Source: an uncultured Bacilli bacterium
Lineage (GTDB): Bacteria > Bacillota_I > Bacilli_A > RF39 > UBA660
Reading direction: 5' to 3'
Assembly: GCA_947628685.1 (NCBI GenBank)
Contig: CANRAT010000010.1
Coordinates: 1-27,386 of the forward strand
DNA length: 27,386 nucleotides
Each line of letters starts with the position of its first letter. Positions within the stretch are counted from its first letter, which is position 1. Positions 1 through 5,340 of the stretch are shown piece by piece. A model generated the notes under the pieces. That model saw only the letters and a program-made list of their open reading frames with translations. It searched no databases and had not been told where the DNA came from. The position numbers were made by a program, and so were the translations under genes.

Positions 1-164
1 ATATCAAATACTATTGCTATATTTATTAATTCTTCGGCTGTAAGTTTTCTTTTATTATTTAATACTAAATTTATTTTGCTTCTCGCTATACCTGTCTTTT
101 TTGCTATTTCATATTGACTAATTTTGTTTTCATTAAAGTATTCTCGTAAATAGTTAATTATAAT
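1..164 (-). CDS. Helix-turn-helix (XRE-like) protein, 3' end outside the window
   Basis: The minus strand from 164 to the window edge is open and encodes an N-terminal helix-turn-helix: IINYLREYF, then SQYEIAKKTGIARSKINLVL and TAEELINIA, the usual spacing of a Cro/CI-type DNA-binding domain. There is no ATG, GTG or TTG in frame before the domain and a TAG lies at 177-179, so translation most likely starts at an ATT codon at 162-164, 5 bases after an AAAGGGG ribosome-binding site. The gene diverges from the membrane-protein gene at 243, with a palindromic promoter region between them, so it may regulate that intergenic region. The C-terminal part is not visible. Confidence 0.6.
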   Translation of the reverse strand, partial: MIINYLREYFNENKISQYEIAKKTGIARSKINLVLNNKRKLTAEELINIAIVFD

Positions 165-171
165 ATCATCC

Positions 172-231
172 CCTTTCTATTTTTCCTTTATTTACTCTCC
201 TGTGCTATAATAATTTTATAGACAGGAGGTG
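172..231. promoter_or_regulatory. Bidirectional promoter/operator, copy 1 of a 60-bp repeat
   Basis: A plus-strand extended -10 (TGCTATAAT, 203-211) precedes the AGGAGG of the gene at 243. On the minus strand TTGCAC, 16 bases and TATTAT fit a promoter for the gene ending at 164. The -10 lies inside an inverted repeat: CTCCTGT at 195-201 and ACAGGAG at 221-227, extended inward by CTATAA/TTATAG with one bulged base. The segment recurs at 627-686 with 58 of 60 bases identical. An operator is more likely than an RNA hairpin, because the left arm lies upstream of the expected transcription start. Confidence 0.6.
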
Positions 232-242
232 CAAAATAATTA

Positions 243-584
243 ATGTTCAATAATTACGATTGGTTATTTCAAGGATTAGTCCTCGAACTAATACTTTTTA
301 GTTTTACTTCCCTTTTTAAAATAATTTTTAAAAATACTAATAATATTAAAGAAAAAGATATGTACAAAATTAAAAATAATTTCCATTTTTATTTAATTTG
401 TTTAGCAAGTTTCTCTTTTTTTAATATTTTTACAATTATTATTGCCATAATAGAAAATGATTACTTTGTGATTCTTTTTGGACTATCTTCTATTGCTTTT
501 CAGTATTTTCTTGTAACGAATGAATTTAATAAACTTTGGAAGCAACTTTATTCTAATAAATTCCAAAAACACAACAATAAATAG
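243..584 (+). CDS. Small membrane protein of unknown function in the mobile element
   Basis: This 113-residue protein is not one I recognise. It has hydrophobic segments at about residues 8-28, 50-68 and 71-91, with Lys/Asn-rich loops between, and so is probably a three-span membrane protein. It starts at the first ATG after an in-frame TAA at 237-239; the AGGAGG at 224-229 is 13 bases upstream, longer than ideal. It shares a near-identical promoter with the gene at 693, so the two are probably expressed under the same control. Its last 102 bases are overlapped by a possible antisense small gene at 483-614. Confidence 0.6.
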   Translation: MFNNYDWLFQGLVLELILFSFTSLFKIIFKNTNNIKEKDMYKIKNNFHFYLICLASFSFFNIFTIIIAIIENDYFVILFGLSSIAFQYFLVTNEFNKLWKQLYSNKFQKHNNK

Positions 585-614
585 AACTACAATCCAATGA
601 ATTATTTCTTGCAA
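483..614 (-). CDS. Possible 43-residue single-span membrane protein
   Basis: A minus-strand frame starts with TTG at 612-614, about 10 bases after an AAAGGAG, and runs 43 residues to TAG. It begins MQEIIHWIVVLFIVVF and ends in a Lys/Arg-rich tail, the pattern of a small membrane-anchored peptide. The ribosome-binding site belongs to the minus-strand face of the duplicated promoter at 627-686. It overlaps the 3' end of the plus-strand gene at 243 by about 100 bases. The start codon is not ATG and no homologue is recognised, so this is tentative. Confidence 0.35.
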   Translation of the reverse strand: MQEIIHWIVVLFIVVFLEFIRIKLLPKFIKFIRYKKILKSNRR

Positions 615-626
615 TCTTTTTCATCT

Positions 627-686
627 CCTTTCTATTTTTCCTTTATTTACTCTCCTATGCTATAATAGTTTTATAGACAGGAGGTG
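627..686. promoter_or_regulatory. Bidirectional promoter/operator, copy 2 of a 60-bp repeat
   Basis: This copies 172-231 with two substitutions (657 and 668). The extended -10 TGCTATAAT at 658-666 and the AGGAGG at 679-684 serve the gene at 693. The minus-strand side carries the AAAGGAG used by the small frame ending at 483. One substitution breaks a base pair in the outer arm (CTCCTAT against ACAGGAG), so any protein that binds both palindromes may do so with different strength. Confidence 0.6.
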
Positions 687-692
687 TATCTT

Positions 693-1019
693 ATGCTAGA
701 TAAGAACTCTAAAAAAGTTTTAAAACAATTAAACAAATTTTATAAAAATTCTAATTTTTATATTGAAGAAAGAGCTATTTCTCAAATGTGTAATATTGAT
801 ATTTACCAAACTCAAACTATTCTTAAATTCTTAATTTCTAATGGTTATATAGAAAAACATGAGAACAATGAATTAGGTTTATATCATCCTACGATTGATG
901 GGAAAAATTATTTTTCTAATAAAAGGAAAGAATTTTTTAAAATTTTGTTTAATAGTATTTTTTGTCCCATAATTGTTTCACTCATTACAACTTTATTAAC
1001 AATATGGCTAACAAAATAA
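693..1019 (+). CDS. Winged-helix-like protein with C-terminal membrane anchor
   Basis: This 108-residue protein has an N-terminal region (about 1-75) that looks like a winged helix: helices around ERAISQMCNIDIYQTQTILK and a beta turn at NGYIEKHENN. It ends in a hydrophobic anchor at about 85-105 (CPIIVSLITTLLTIWL). The ATG at 693 is preferred because AGGAGG lies 8 bases upstream; the in-frame GTG at 684 sits inside that ribosome-binding site. A membrane-tethered DNA-binding protein is possible, but no family was recognised. The last 35 bases overlap a convergent small gene. Confidence 0.65.
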   Translation: MLDKNSKKVLKQLNKFYKNSNFYIEERAISQMCNIDIYQTQTILKFLISNGYIEKHENNELGLYHPTIDGKNYFSNKRKEFFKILFNSIFCPIIVSLITTLLTIWLTK

Positions 1020-1125
1020 TTTGAAATATAATATTTATTACTCCAATAGTTAAAATTAACTTTTCAGTAAACCATATTTCATTTTGAATTATTCCTTTTT
1101 CAGTAATTGAATATTTATTATCCAT
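985..1125 (-). CDS. 46-residue single-span membrane protein
   Basis: A minus-strand ATG at 1123-1125 is preceded by AAAGGAG at 8 bases and opens a 46-codon frame ending in TAA. The protein starts MDNKYSITEKGIIQNEIWF and finishes with about 22 hydrophobic residues ending AILLIKL. It follows the small Cro-like gene by 15 bases on the same strand, so the two probably form one transcript. It overlaps the end of the plus-strand gene at 693 by 35 bases. Its function is unknown; small membrane peptides next to lysis-lysogeny switches are common but varied. Confidence 0.55.
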   Translation of the reverse strand: MDNKYSITEKGIIQNEIWFTEKLILTIGVINIIFQIILLAILLIKL

Positions 1126-1140
1126 CTTTTATACTCCTTT

Positions 1141-1386
1141 CTATTCTTCTTTTATCATACTATGCTTATTCGCATAAATCTTTGTAAAAAAAATGTTAAA
1201 ATCTTGTCCATATGCAACTAATATTTTTTCTAAAGTATCTATTTGCATTGATACTTGATTATTCTCATATCTCCAAATCGTATCTTTGTTTACATTAGAT
1301 TTATCTGCAATTGCTTCTAAAGAAATCTTTTCTCTTGCTCTTAAACTTCTTAATTCTTCTGCTATAAGTTCTCTTGTAGTTTTCAA
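1141..1386 (-). CDS. Small XRE-family regulator (Cro-like half of a divergent switch)
   Basis: This 81-residue protein is one helix-turn-helix domain: SLEAIADKSNVNKDTIWRYE is the recognition unit, followed by MQIDTLEKILVAYG as helix 4-5. The TTG at 1384-1386 is taken as the start because AGGAGG lies 6 bases upstream; a longer frame from 1410 would read through that site. Its consensus promoter (TTGACA-N17-TATAAT) holds an ATGC-N6-GCAT palindrome in the spacer, so bound protein should block transcription. It faces the LexA/CI-type repressor gene head to head, as cro faces cI in temperate phages. An extra copy of the same palindrome lies in its own last codons. Confidence 0.75.
   Translation of the reverse strand: MKTTRELIAEELRSLRAREKISLEAIADKSNVNKDTIWRYENNQVSMQIDTLEKILVAYGQDFNIFFTKIYANKHSMIKEE
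1162..1175. promoter_or_regulatory. Operator O3, ATGC-N6-GCAT, inside the Cro-like gene
   Basis: The palindrome ATGCTTATTCGCAT is identical to the promoter copy at 1418-1431, and the match extends over the flanks (ACT before, A after). Here it encodes the residues YANKHS near the C terminus of the regulator. A repressor bound at both sites could loop about 256 bp of DNA or block elongation. Confidence 0.5.
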
Positions 1387-1409
1387 TTTATCCCTCCTAA
1401 CTACAACCA

Positions 1410-1438
1410 ATTATACTATGCTTATTCGCATATGTCAA
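1410..1438 (-). promoter_or_regulatory. Promoter of the Cro-like gene with operator O1
   Basis: On the minus strand, TTGACA (1433-1438), a 17-base spacer and TATAAT (1410-1415) form a full consensus promoter. The operator ATGCTTATTCGCAT (1418-1431) fills the spacer, so occupancy and RNA polymerase binding should be mutually exclusive. Confidence 0.75.
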
Positions 1439-1443
1439 TACTT

Positions 1444-1463
1444 TTTATGCAAAAAAGCATAAA
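1444..1463. promoter_or_regulatory. Operator O2, ATGC-N6-GCAT, upstream of the repressor promoter
   Basis: TTTATGC, six A, GCATAAA is a perfect inverted repeat. Its centre is 29 bp from that of O1, close to three helical turns, so dimers on the two sites would face the same side of the DNA. It ends 6 bases before the candidate -35 of the repressor gene, a position suited to activation or to autoregulation. Confidence 0.6.
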
Positions 1464-1468
1464 TTTTA

Positions 1469-1496
1469 TTGTTTTTTTTAAAAAAAGTGGTATAAT
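1469..1496 (+). promoter_or_regulatory. Promoter of the LexA/CI-like repressor
   Basis: An extended -10 (TGGTATAAT, with TATAAT at 1491-1496) lies 16 bases after a weak -35 (TTGTTT, 1469-1474). AAGGAGGGG and the ATG at 1519 follow. Confidence 0.65.
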
Positions 1497-1518
1497 TATA
1501 TCAAGGAGGGGCAAGATT

Positions 1519-2166
1519 ATGAGCAATCATTTTTCTTCTAACCTTAAGTTTATAAGGGAAAATAAAGGAATTTCAAAAAGCAGACTGGGAGAATTGGTAG
1601 GTGTAAATCAATCTACAATAGGGAGATGGGAAACAAATGAGATTACCCCATCAATAGACAATGTAGAAGAAGTTGCTAAAGCATTAAATATTCCGTTGCC
1701 CGATATGCTTATAAAAGATTTAAGATTTGATAATGCAGAATTTATTGATATACCTTCAGAAGTCATCAAAATCCCCGTTTATGGAACAATAAAAGCAGGT
1801 ATTCCGATAGAAAGTCAATCTGATATTATAGATTATGTAGAAATACCAAAAGACTGGACTAAGGGAGATAAAAAGTTTTATGGATTAAAAATAAGTGGAG
1901 ATAGTATGTTCCCAAAATACGATGATAATGATATTGTTATATTCGAGCAAAATAATGATACTTCATTATTTAACGGTAAAGACTGTGCAATTATGATAAA
2001 TGGAACAGAAAGCACATTTAAAAAATTATTAGTAAATGAGCAAGGTGTAGTATTACAACCATATAATATGGCTTATGATATTATGATGTTTAGTAAAGAG
2101 CAGGTTGAACAATTACCTATAAAGGTTGTAGGAATTGCTAGAGAAAAGAGAACCAAAATAGATTAA
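1519..2166 (+). CDS. LexA/CI-type self-cleaving repressor (XRE HTH + S24 peptidase)
   Basis: This 215-residue protein has a helix-turn-helix at about 8-62 (KSRLGELVGVNQSTIGRWE) and a LexA-like C-terminal domain at about 85-208. The autocleavage pair Ala93-Gly94 (in GTIKAGIP), the catalytic Ser129 (in SGDSMFP) and the Lys168 partner (in STFKKL) are all present, so DNA-damage-induced, RecA-stimulated self-cleavage is expected by analogy with lambda CI and LexA. The ATG at 1519 has a strong AAGGAGGGG upstream; the frame is open from 1432 but that extension covers the promoter. It faces the Cro-like gene and shares operators with it. It probably maintains the integrated state and may control recombinase expression. 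Confidence 0.9.
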   Translation: MSNHFSSNLKFIRENKGISKSRLGELVGVNQSTIGRWETNEITPSIDNVEEVAKALNIPLPDMLIKDLRFDNAEFIDIPSEVIKIPVYGTIKAGIPIESQSDIIDYVEIPKDWTKGDKKFYGLKISGDSMFPKYDDNDIVIFEQNNDTSLFNGKDCAIMINGTESTFKKLLVNEQGVVLQPYNMAYDIMMFSKEQVEQLPIKVVGIAREKRTKID

Positions 2167-2176
2167 AAAAACAATT

Positions 2177-2503
2177 ATGAAAAAAATAATACTCGTATCA
2201 ACAATATTATTACTGATTTTTCCTACAATTATAAAAGCAAATATTATTTGCAATGATGGTACAGAAAGTCCTACTTGTTCTACTTGCCATACTGGATGTT
2301 GTTCTGGACATAATGGTTGTACTAATAATGTTAATCACTATTCATCAAAGAAAAAAAACGAAATCAATAATGAACATGGAAGTATTTCAAAAACTGACTT
2401 TATCCTAATATTAGTCTTACTTTCACCTTTGCTAATTTCAATTTTAATTGGAATACATAATTTTTTCAAAGATTTTTTTAGAAAAATAAAATCAAGAAAA
2501 TAA
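2177..2503 (+). CDS. Secreted/membrane Cys-rich protein (DUF3761-like pattern)
   Basis: This 108-residue protein has an N-terminal signal sequence (KKIILVSTILLLIFPTIIKA), then a short Cys-rich motif starting CNDGTESPTC and ending CCSGHNGC, a polar linker, and a C-terminal hydrophobic span at about 76-94 with a basic tail. The C-DGT-S...C-H-G-C arrangement recalls the DUF3761 pattern, a family without known function; that assignment is from memory and weak. It begins 10 bases after the repressor stop with no clear ribosome-binding site, so it is probably co-transcribed and coupled. A lysogen-expressed surface protein would be a reasonable guess, not a finding. Confidence 0.65.
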   Translation: MKKIILVSTILLLIFPTIIKANIICNDGTESPTCSTCHTGCCSGHNGCTNNVNHYSSKKKNEINNEHGSISKTDFILILVLLSPLLISILIGIHNFFKDFFRKIKSRK

Positions 2504-2556
2504 ATTTGCTTTAAAATATATTAAAAAAGTATTAAATGAAATTAATTAAACAAAAA

Positions 2557-2580
2557 GACCTCGTGCTGGAACACGAAGTC
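2557..2580 (-). terminator. Intrinsic-terminator-like hairpin, minus orientation
   Basis: GACCTCGTG and CACGAAGTC form a 9-bp stem with one mismatch and a 6-base loop. Read on the minus strand it is followed by TTTTTGTTT; on the plus strand no T-tract follows. It would stop antisense transcription coming from the recombinase side. Confidence 0.5.
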
Positions 2581-2635
2581 ATAAATGAAAAATCACAAAG
2601 TCTACCAAACTTTAAATTACAAAATAACAAATAAA

Positions 2636-2673
2636 TGTTACAATGTAACGGACTTTTCGTATATATTGTAACA
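2636..2673 (+). promoter_or_regulatory. Recombinase promoter region with TGTTAC palindromes
   Basis: GTTACAATGTAAC (2637-2649) is itself palindromic, and TGTTACAAT (2636-2644) is repeated inverted as ATTGTAACA (2665-2673). A -10-like TATATT lies at 2662-2667, inside the spaced repeat. Both sites would suit a repressor of integrase transcription. The motif differs from the ATGC-N6-GCAT operators, so a different protein is implied. Confidence 0.45.
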
Positions 2674-2701
2674 TAGAATTTTAAAAAAAGGAAGTGTTAC
2701 G

Positions 2702-4237
2702 ATGAAAAATAAAGTAATAGATGAATTTAAAAGTTGGCTTAAATCTGAAGGACTATCTCTAATAAATACATCTGCAACTACAATAATAGCAGTTTATATA
2801 AGAGTTTCTACGAATAAACAAGAAGAGTTATCGCCAATATCACAATTAAAAACAATATACAAGTATGCTATGGCTCACAATATGCAAATAGACCTAAATT
2901 ATATATTTATTGAAGATGAAGGTGTTAGTGGAAAATCTGCTGAAAAGAGGAAGGAATTTATTAATATGGTTGCTTATGCCAAATCAAAAGAGCACTTATT
3001 TGATTCAATCGTTGTTTGGAAGTTTTCAAGATTTGCTAGAAACCAAGAAGAAAGTATTGTTTATAAAAGCTTATTAAAGAAAAATAATGTTAATGTAATA
3101 AGCGTATCAGAAGATGTTTCAGAAGATAGTTTAGGTCCTTTTGCTTCATTGATAGAGCGTATTATTGAATGGATGGATGAATACTATGTTATTAGACTTT
3201 CAGGAGAAGTAACACGAGGTATGACTCAAGGTGCAGAAGAAGGAAAACATCTATCAGTAGCACCTTTTGGATACCGTTGGACAGGTGATATTAACAATAG
3301 ACAACTGGTTATTAAAGAAGATGAAGCGAACATTATAAAAATGATATATAACAAATTTATAAAAGACGAAATGTCTATGTTAGAACTAGCTAGGTATATC
3401 AACTCTTTGGGATTTAAAACAAAACGTGGAGGTATGTTTGAAAATAGAACAATAAATTATATTTTACTAAATCCAATTTATAAAGGATATACTAGATGGA
3501 CTCCTGATGGGAAATTAACTAGAGAAGAATTATATAATAATAATCGTTCAATAATAAAAAAAGGAAGTCATCCACCAATTGTTTCTGAAGAAATATGGCA
3601 ACTAGCGACTGATAAAATAGAAAAATTTAGAACATTTAGAAAACCACATCAAATTTCTTCAAGTAATCCTTATGACTGGGTTATGGGATTAGTACGTTGT
3701 AAAAAATGTGGAAAAACTTTAATCAGAACTGATGGAAAGTTACGTTGTAATGGCTATAATAAAGGGGCTTGTGACGTGGGTGATAAATTAGATATAGAAG
3801 AAGTAAAAGAGCTTATTTTGGGTGAAATAAAACAATATATAGCTAATCCTATAAATATAAAAATAACAAAACGTATTAAAAAAGAAATCATTCCGGAAAA
3901 AGAAATGCTTATAAATCAATTAGAATTTGTTATAAAAAAAGAAGAACGAATAAAAAATGCATACATAAATGGAATAGACACATTAGAAGAATATAAAAAG
4001 AATAAATCAATTATAGAAACTGAAAAGATCACATTACAAGAAAAAATAAGTAAATTTAAAGAAACAGATAAAAATGAGGAAAAAACAGAAATAAAAGAGA
4101 ATTTGAAAAAGGTTTACAATATATTAACAGATGATAAAATAGAAATTAAAAAGAAATATGATATAGCTCACGAACTTATAGATAAGGTTGAATATGAAAA
4201 CGGGAGTTTAAGTTTATTTTTCAACAATATAAAGTAA
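2702..4237 (+). CDS. Large serine recombinase (site-specific integrase)
   Basis: This 511-residue protein has the resolvase catalytic domain at about 28-180, with the nucleophile Ser36 in VYIRVSTNKQEE and the later Arg motif KFSRFARN (107-114). A recombinase DNA-binding domain spans about 185-300 (PFGYRW, LNPIYKG). A zinc-ribbon has Cys333, Cys336, Cys349 and Cys357, and a Lys/Glu-rich coiled coil spans about 395-465. This is the standard large-serine-integrase architecture, which carries out directional attP x attB recombination and needs a separate directionality factor to excise. Its stop lies 31 bp before resumption of the cotJC frame, the usual position next to an att site. AAAGGAAG precedes the ATG. 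No excision factor was identified in the window. Confidence 0.95.
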   Translation: MKNKVIDEFKSWLKSEGLSLINTSATTIIAVYIRVSTNKQEELSPISQLKTIYKYAMAHNMQIDLNYIFIEDEGVSGKSAEKRKEFINMVAYAKSKEHLFDSIVVWKFSRFARNQEESIVYKSLLKKNNVNVISVSEDVSEDSLGPFASLIERIIEWMDEYYVIRLSGEVTRGMTQGAEEGKHLSVAPFGYRWTGDINNRQLVIKEDEANIIKMIYNKFIKDEMSMLELARYINSLGFKTKRGGMFENRTINYILLNPIYKGYTRWTPDGKLTREELYNNNRSIIKKGSHPPIVSEEIWQLATDKIEKFRTFRKPHQISSSNPYDWVMGLVRCKKCGKTLIRTDGKLRCNGYNKGACDVGDKLDIEEVKELILGEIKQYIANPINIKITKRIKKEIIPEKEMLINQLEFVIKKEERIKNAYINGIDTLEEYKKNKSIIETEKITLQEKISKFKETDKNEEKTEIKENLKKVYNILTDDKIEIKKKYDIAHELIDKVEYENGSLSLFFNNIK

Positions 4238-4249
4238 TATTTTTGCTAT

Positions 4250-4286
4250 ATAGTCCCTTTTGGTGTAAGGTGGACCTGATGGAGAA
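4250..4286. other. Element-chromosome junction (attachment site) in cotJC
   Basis: Element-like AT-rich sequence ends and cotJC codons for GGPDGE begin at 4269. The codon just before in frame is TAA (4266-4268), so the coat gene cannot be read through from the element. The true crossover dinucleotide of a serine integrase cannot be fixed without the other junction; it lies at or before the start of the shared cotJC sequence. Confidence 0.65.
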
Positions 4287-4757
4287 TTTGCTGCATCTAT
4301 GAGATATCTAAATCAAAGATACACTATGCCTGATGAAAAAGGATATGCACTTCTTAATGATATAGGAACAGAAGAACTTGCTCACGTAGAAATGATTGCA
4401 ACGATGGTATATCAACTTATGAAAGGCGCAACTGTTAAAGAGTTAATGGAAGCAGGACTAACACCTCAATATGTTGAACACGATCATGCCTTATTCCCTG
4501 TAGATGCATTTGGTGTGCCATTTACATCAGCGTATATAGAAACATCAGGAGATTGGAATGCTGATCTTACTAGCGATATGGCTGCAGAGCAAAGAGCTAG
4601 AGCAACTTATGAACATTTAATGGATTTAACTAACGATCAAGATTTACTCGCTCCACTTTCATTTTTAAGACAAAGAGAAGTTGTTCATTTCAATAGATTT
4701 AAAGAACTCAGAGATTTTTATTTAGAAAAATATAAAGATAATACTAAAAAGAAATAA
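4269..4757 (+). pseudogene. cotJC: 3' part of spore-coat manganese-catalase-like gene, split by the element
   Basis: From 4269 the frame reads GGPDGEFAASMRYLNQRY and continues to TAA at 4757, matching CotJC of Bacilli, a Mn-catalase-family inner spore-coat protein. Metal-site motifs are visible (GTEELAHVEM and REVVHFNRF). The intact family is about 190 residues and this frame supplies about 162, so roughly 29 N-terminal residues are missing, replaced by the integrase end. The first internal ATG (4299) has no well-placed ribosome-binding site. The remaining sequence shows no frameshift or stop, which argues that it is either recently split or periodically restored by excision. A terminator follows. 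Confidence 0.85.
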
Positions 4758-4800
4758 ATTTGTAATATCAATATTTAAGTATCTTTAGATAATTTTTACT

Positions 4801-4825
4801 AAATGCCTTAGTTGGCATTTTTTTA
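4801..4825 (+). terminator. Intrinsic terminator after cotJC
   Basis: AAATGCC, loop TTAGTT, GGCATTT, then a T-run: the natural end of the cotJC transcript. Confidence 0.85.
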
Positions 4826-4902
4826 TTTAATTTAATATATTAAAAAATATAGCATATACTTAAACAAACGATTAATTTTTTATTTATTTTTTTTAAAATA
4901 AG

Positions 4903-4911
4903 TGCTATAAT
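4903..4911 (+). promoter_or_regulatory. Extended -10 promoter for the gene at 4931
   Basis: TGCTATAAT is followed about 10 bases later by AGGGAGGG and the ATG at 4931; no good -35 is seen. Confidence 0.55.
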
Positions 4912-4930
4912 TCTTTTAGGGAGGGATATT

Positions 4931-5314
4931 ATGAATTTAGGAAACGAATTAAATGCCTATTTTAATCCATTTGCGCATATAAATTTTGCATTAATATGGA
5001 CTATTATAGTAATAGTTTTATCACTTGGAGGTGGTATAACTTTATACTTCACTTTTCTAAGAAATAAGAAAAAACCTAGCGGATTTTTGGGTGTAGTTAA
5101 AGATTTCTTATGTTTTAAAAGATTTGGATTAGAAGAAATTTTAAAATTTACTTATCCTATATTTGCAATCTTTATAACTCTTTACTCATTCGTATTCATA
5201 ACAACTAATGTCGCACAATTTTTTAAACTTTTACTAGGCGGAAATGTTGCTTTAAGATTAGTTTATGAATTATTAACAATGATAAGTAATATAGAAAAAA
5301 ATACAAAAAAATAA
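4931..5314 (+). CDS. Small membrane protein, DUF4282-like
   Basis: This 127-residue protein has hydrophobic spans at about 19-43 and 76-100. The second half (FLCFKRFGLEEILKF, a membrane span, then LRLVYELLTMISNIEKN) follows the DUF4282 pattern, in which a short FxRF segment, two spans and a closing R-x-x-E-L...I...N helix recur. The role of that family is unknown. It stands alone between its own promoter and a bidirectional terminator shared with the convergent gene at 5321. The start is supported by AGGGAGGG 7 bases upstream. Confidence 0.7.
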   Translation: MNLGNELNAYFNPFAHINFALIWTIIVIVLSLGGGITLYFTFLRNKKKPSGFLGVVKDFLCFKRFGLEEILKFTYPIFAIFITLYSFVFITTNVAQFFKLLLGGNVALRLVYELLTMISNIEKNTKK

Positions 5315-5340
5315 AAAATATCATTCATTTGATATTTTTT
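5313..5340. terminator. Bidirectional terminator between convergent genes
   Basis: AAAAAATATCA, loop TTCATT, TGATATTTTTT is symmetrical and works for both strands. It overlaps the last codons of the minus-strand gene at 5321. Confidence 0.85.

Larger units (their letters stand above)
1..4268. mobile_element. Right end of an integrated prophage- or ICE-like element
   Basis: This block holds the usual contents of an element's integration and immunity end: divergent helix-turn-helix regulators, a LexA/CI-like repressor, small membrane proteins, and a large serine recombinase 30 bp from a host gene that lacks its 5' end. The right boundary is placed where the reading frame of cotJC resumes at 4269. 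The left boundary and any structural, conjugation or cargo genes lie outside the window, so phage and ICE cannot be told apart. Confidence 0.8.

Noticed and set aside
1432..1518. Longer N terminus for the LexA/CI-like repressor
   Set aside because: The extension covers the operator, promoter and ribosome-binding site; ATG at 1519 gives the family's normal N terminus.
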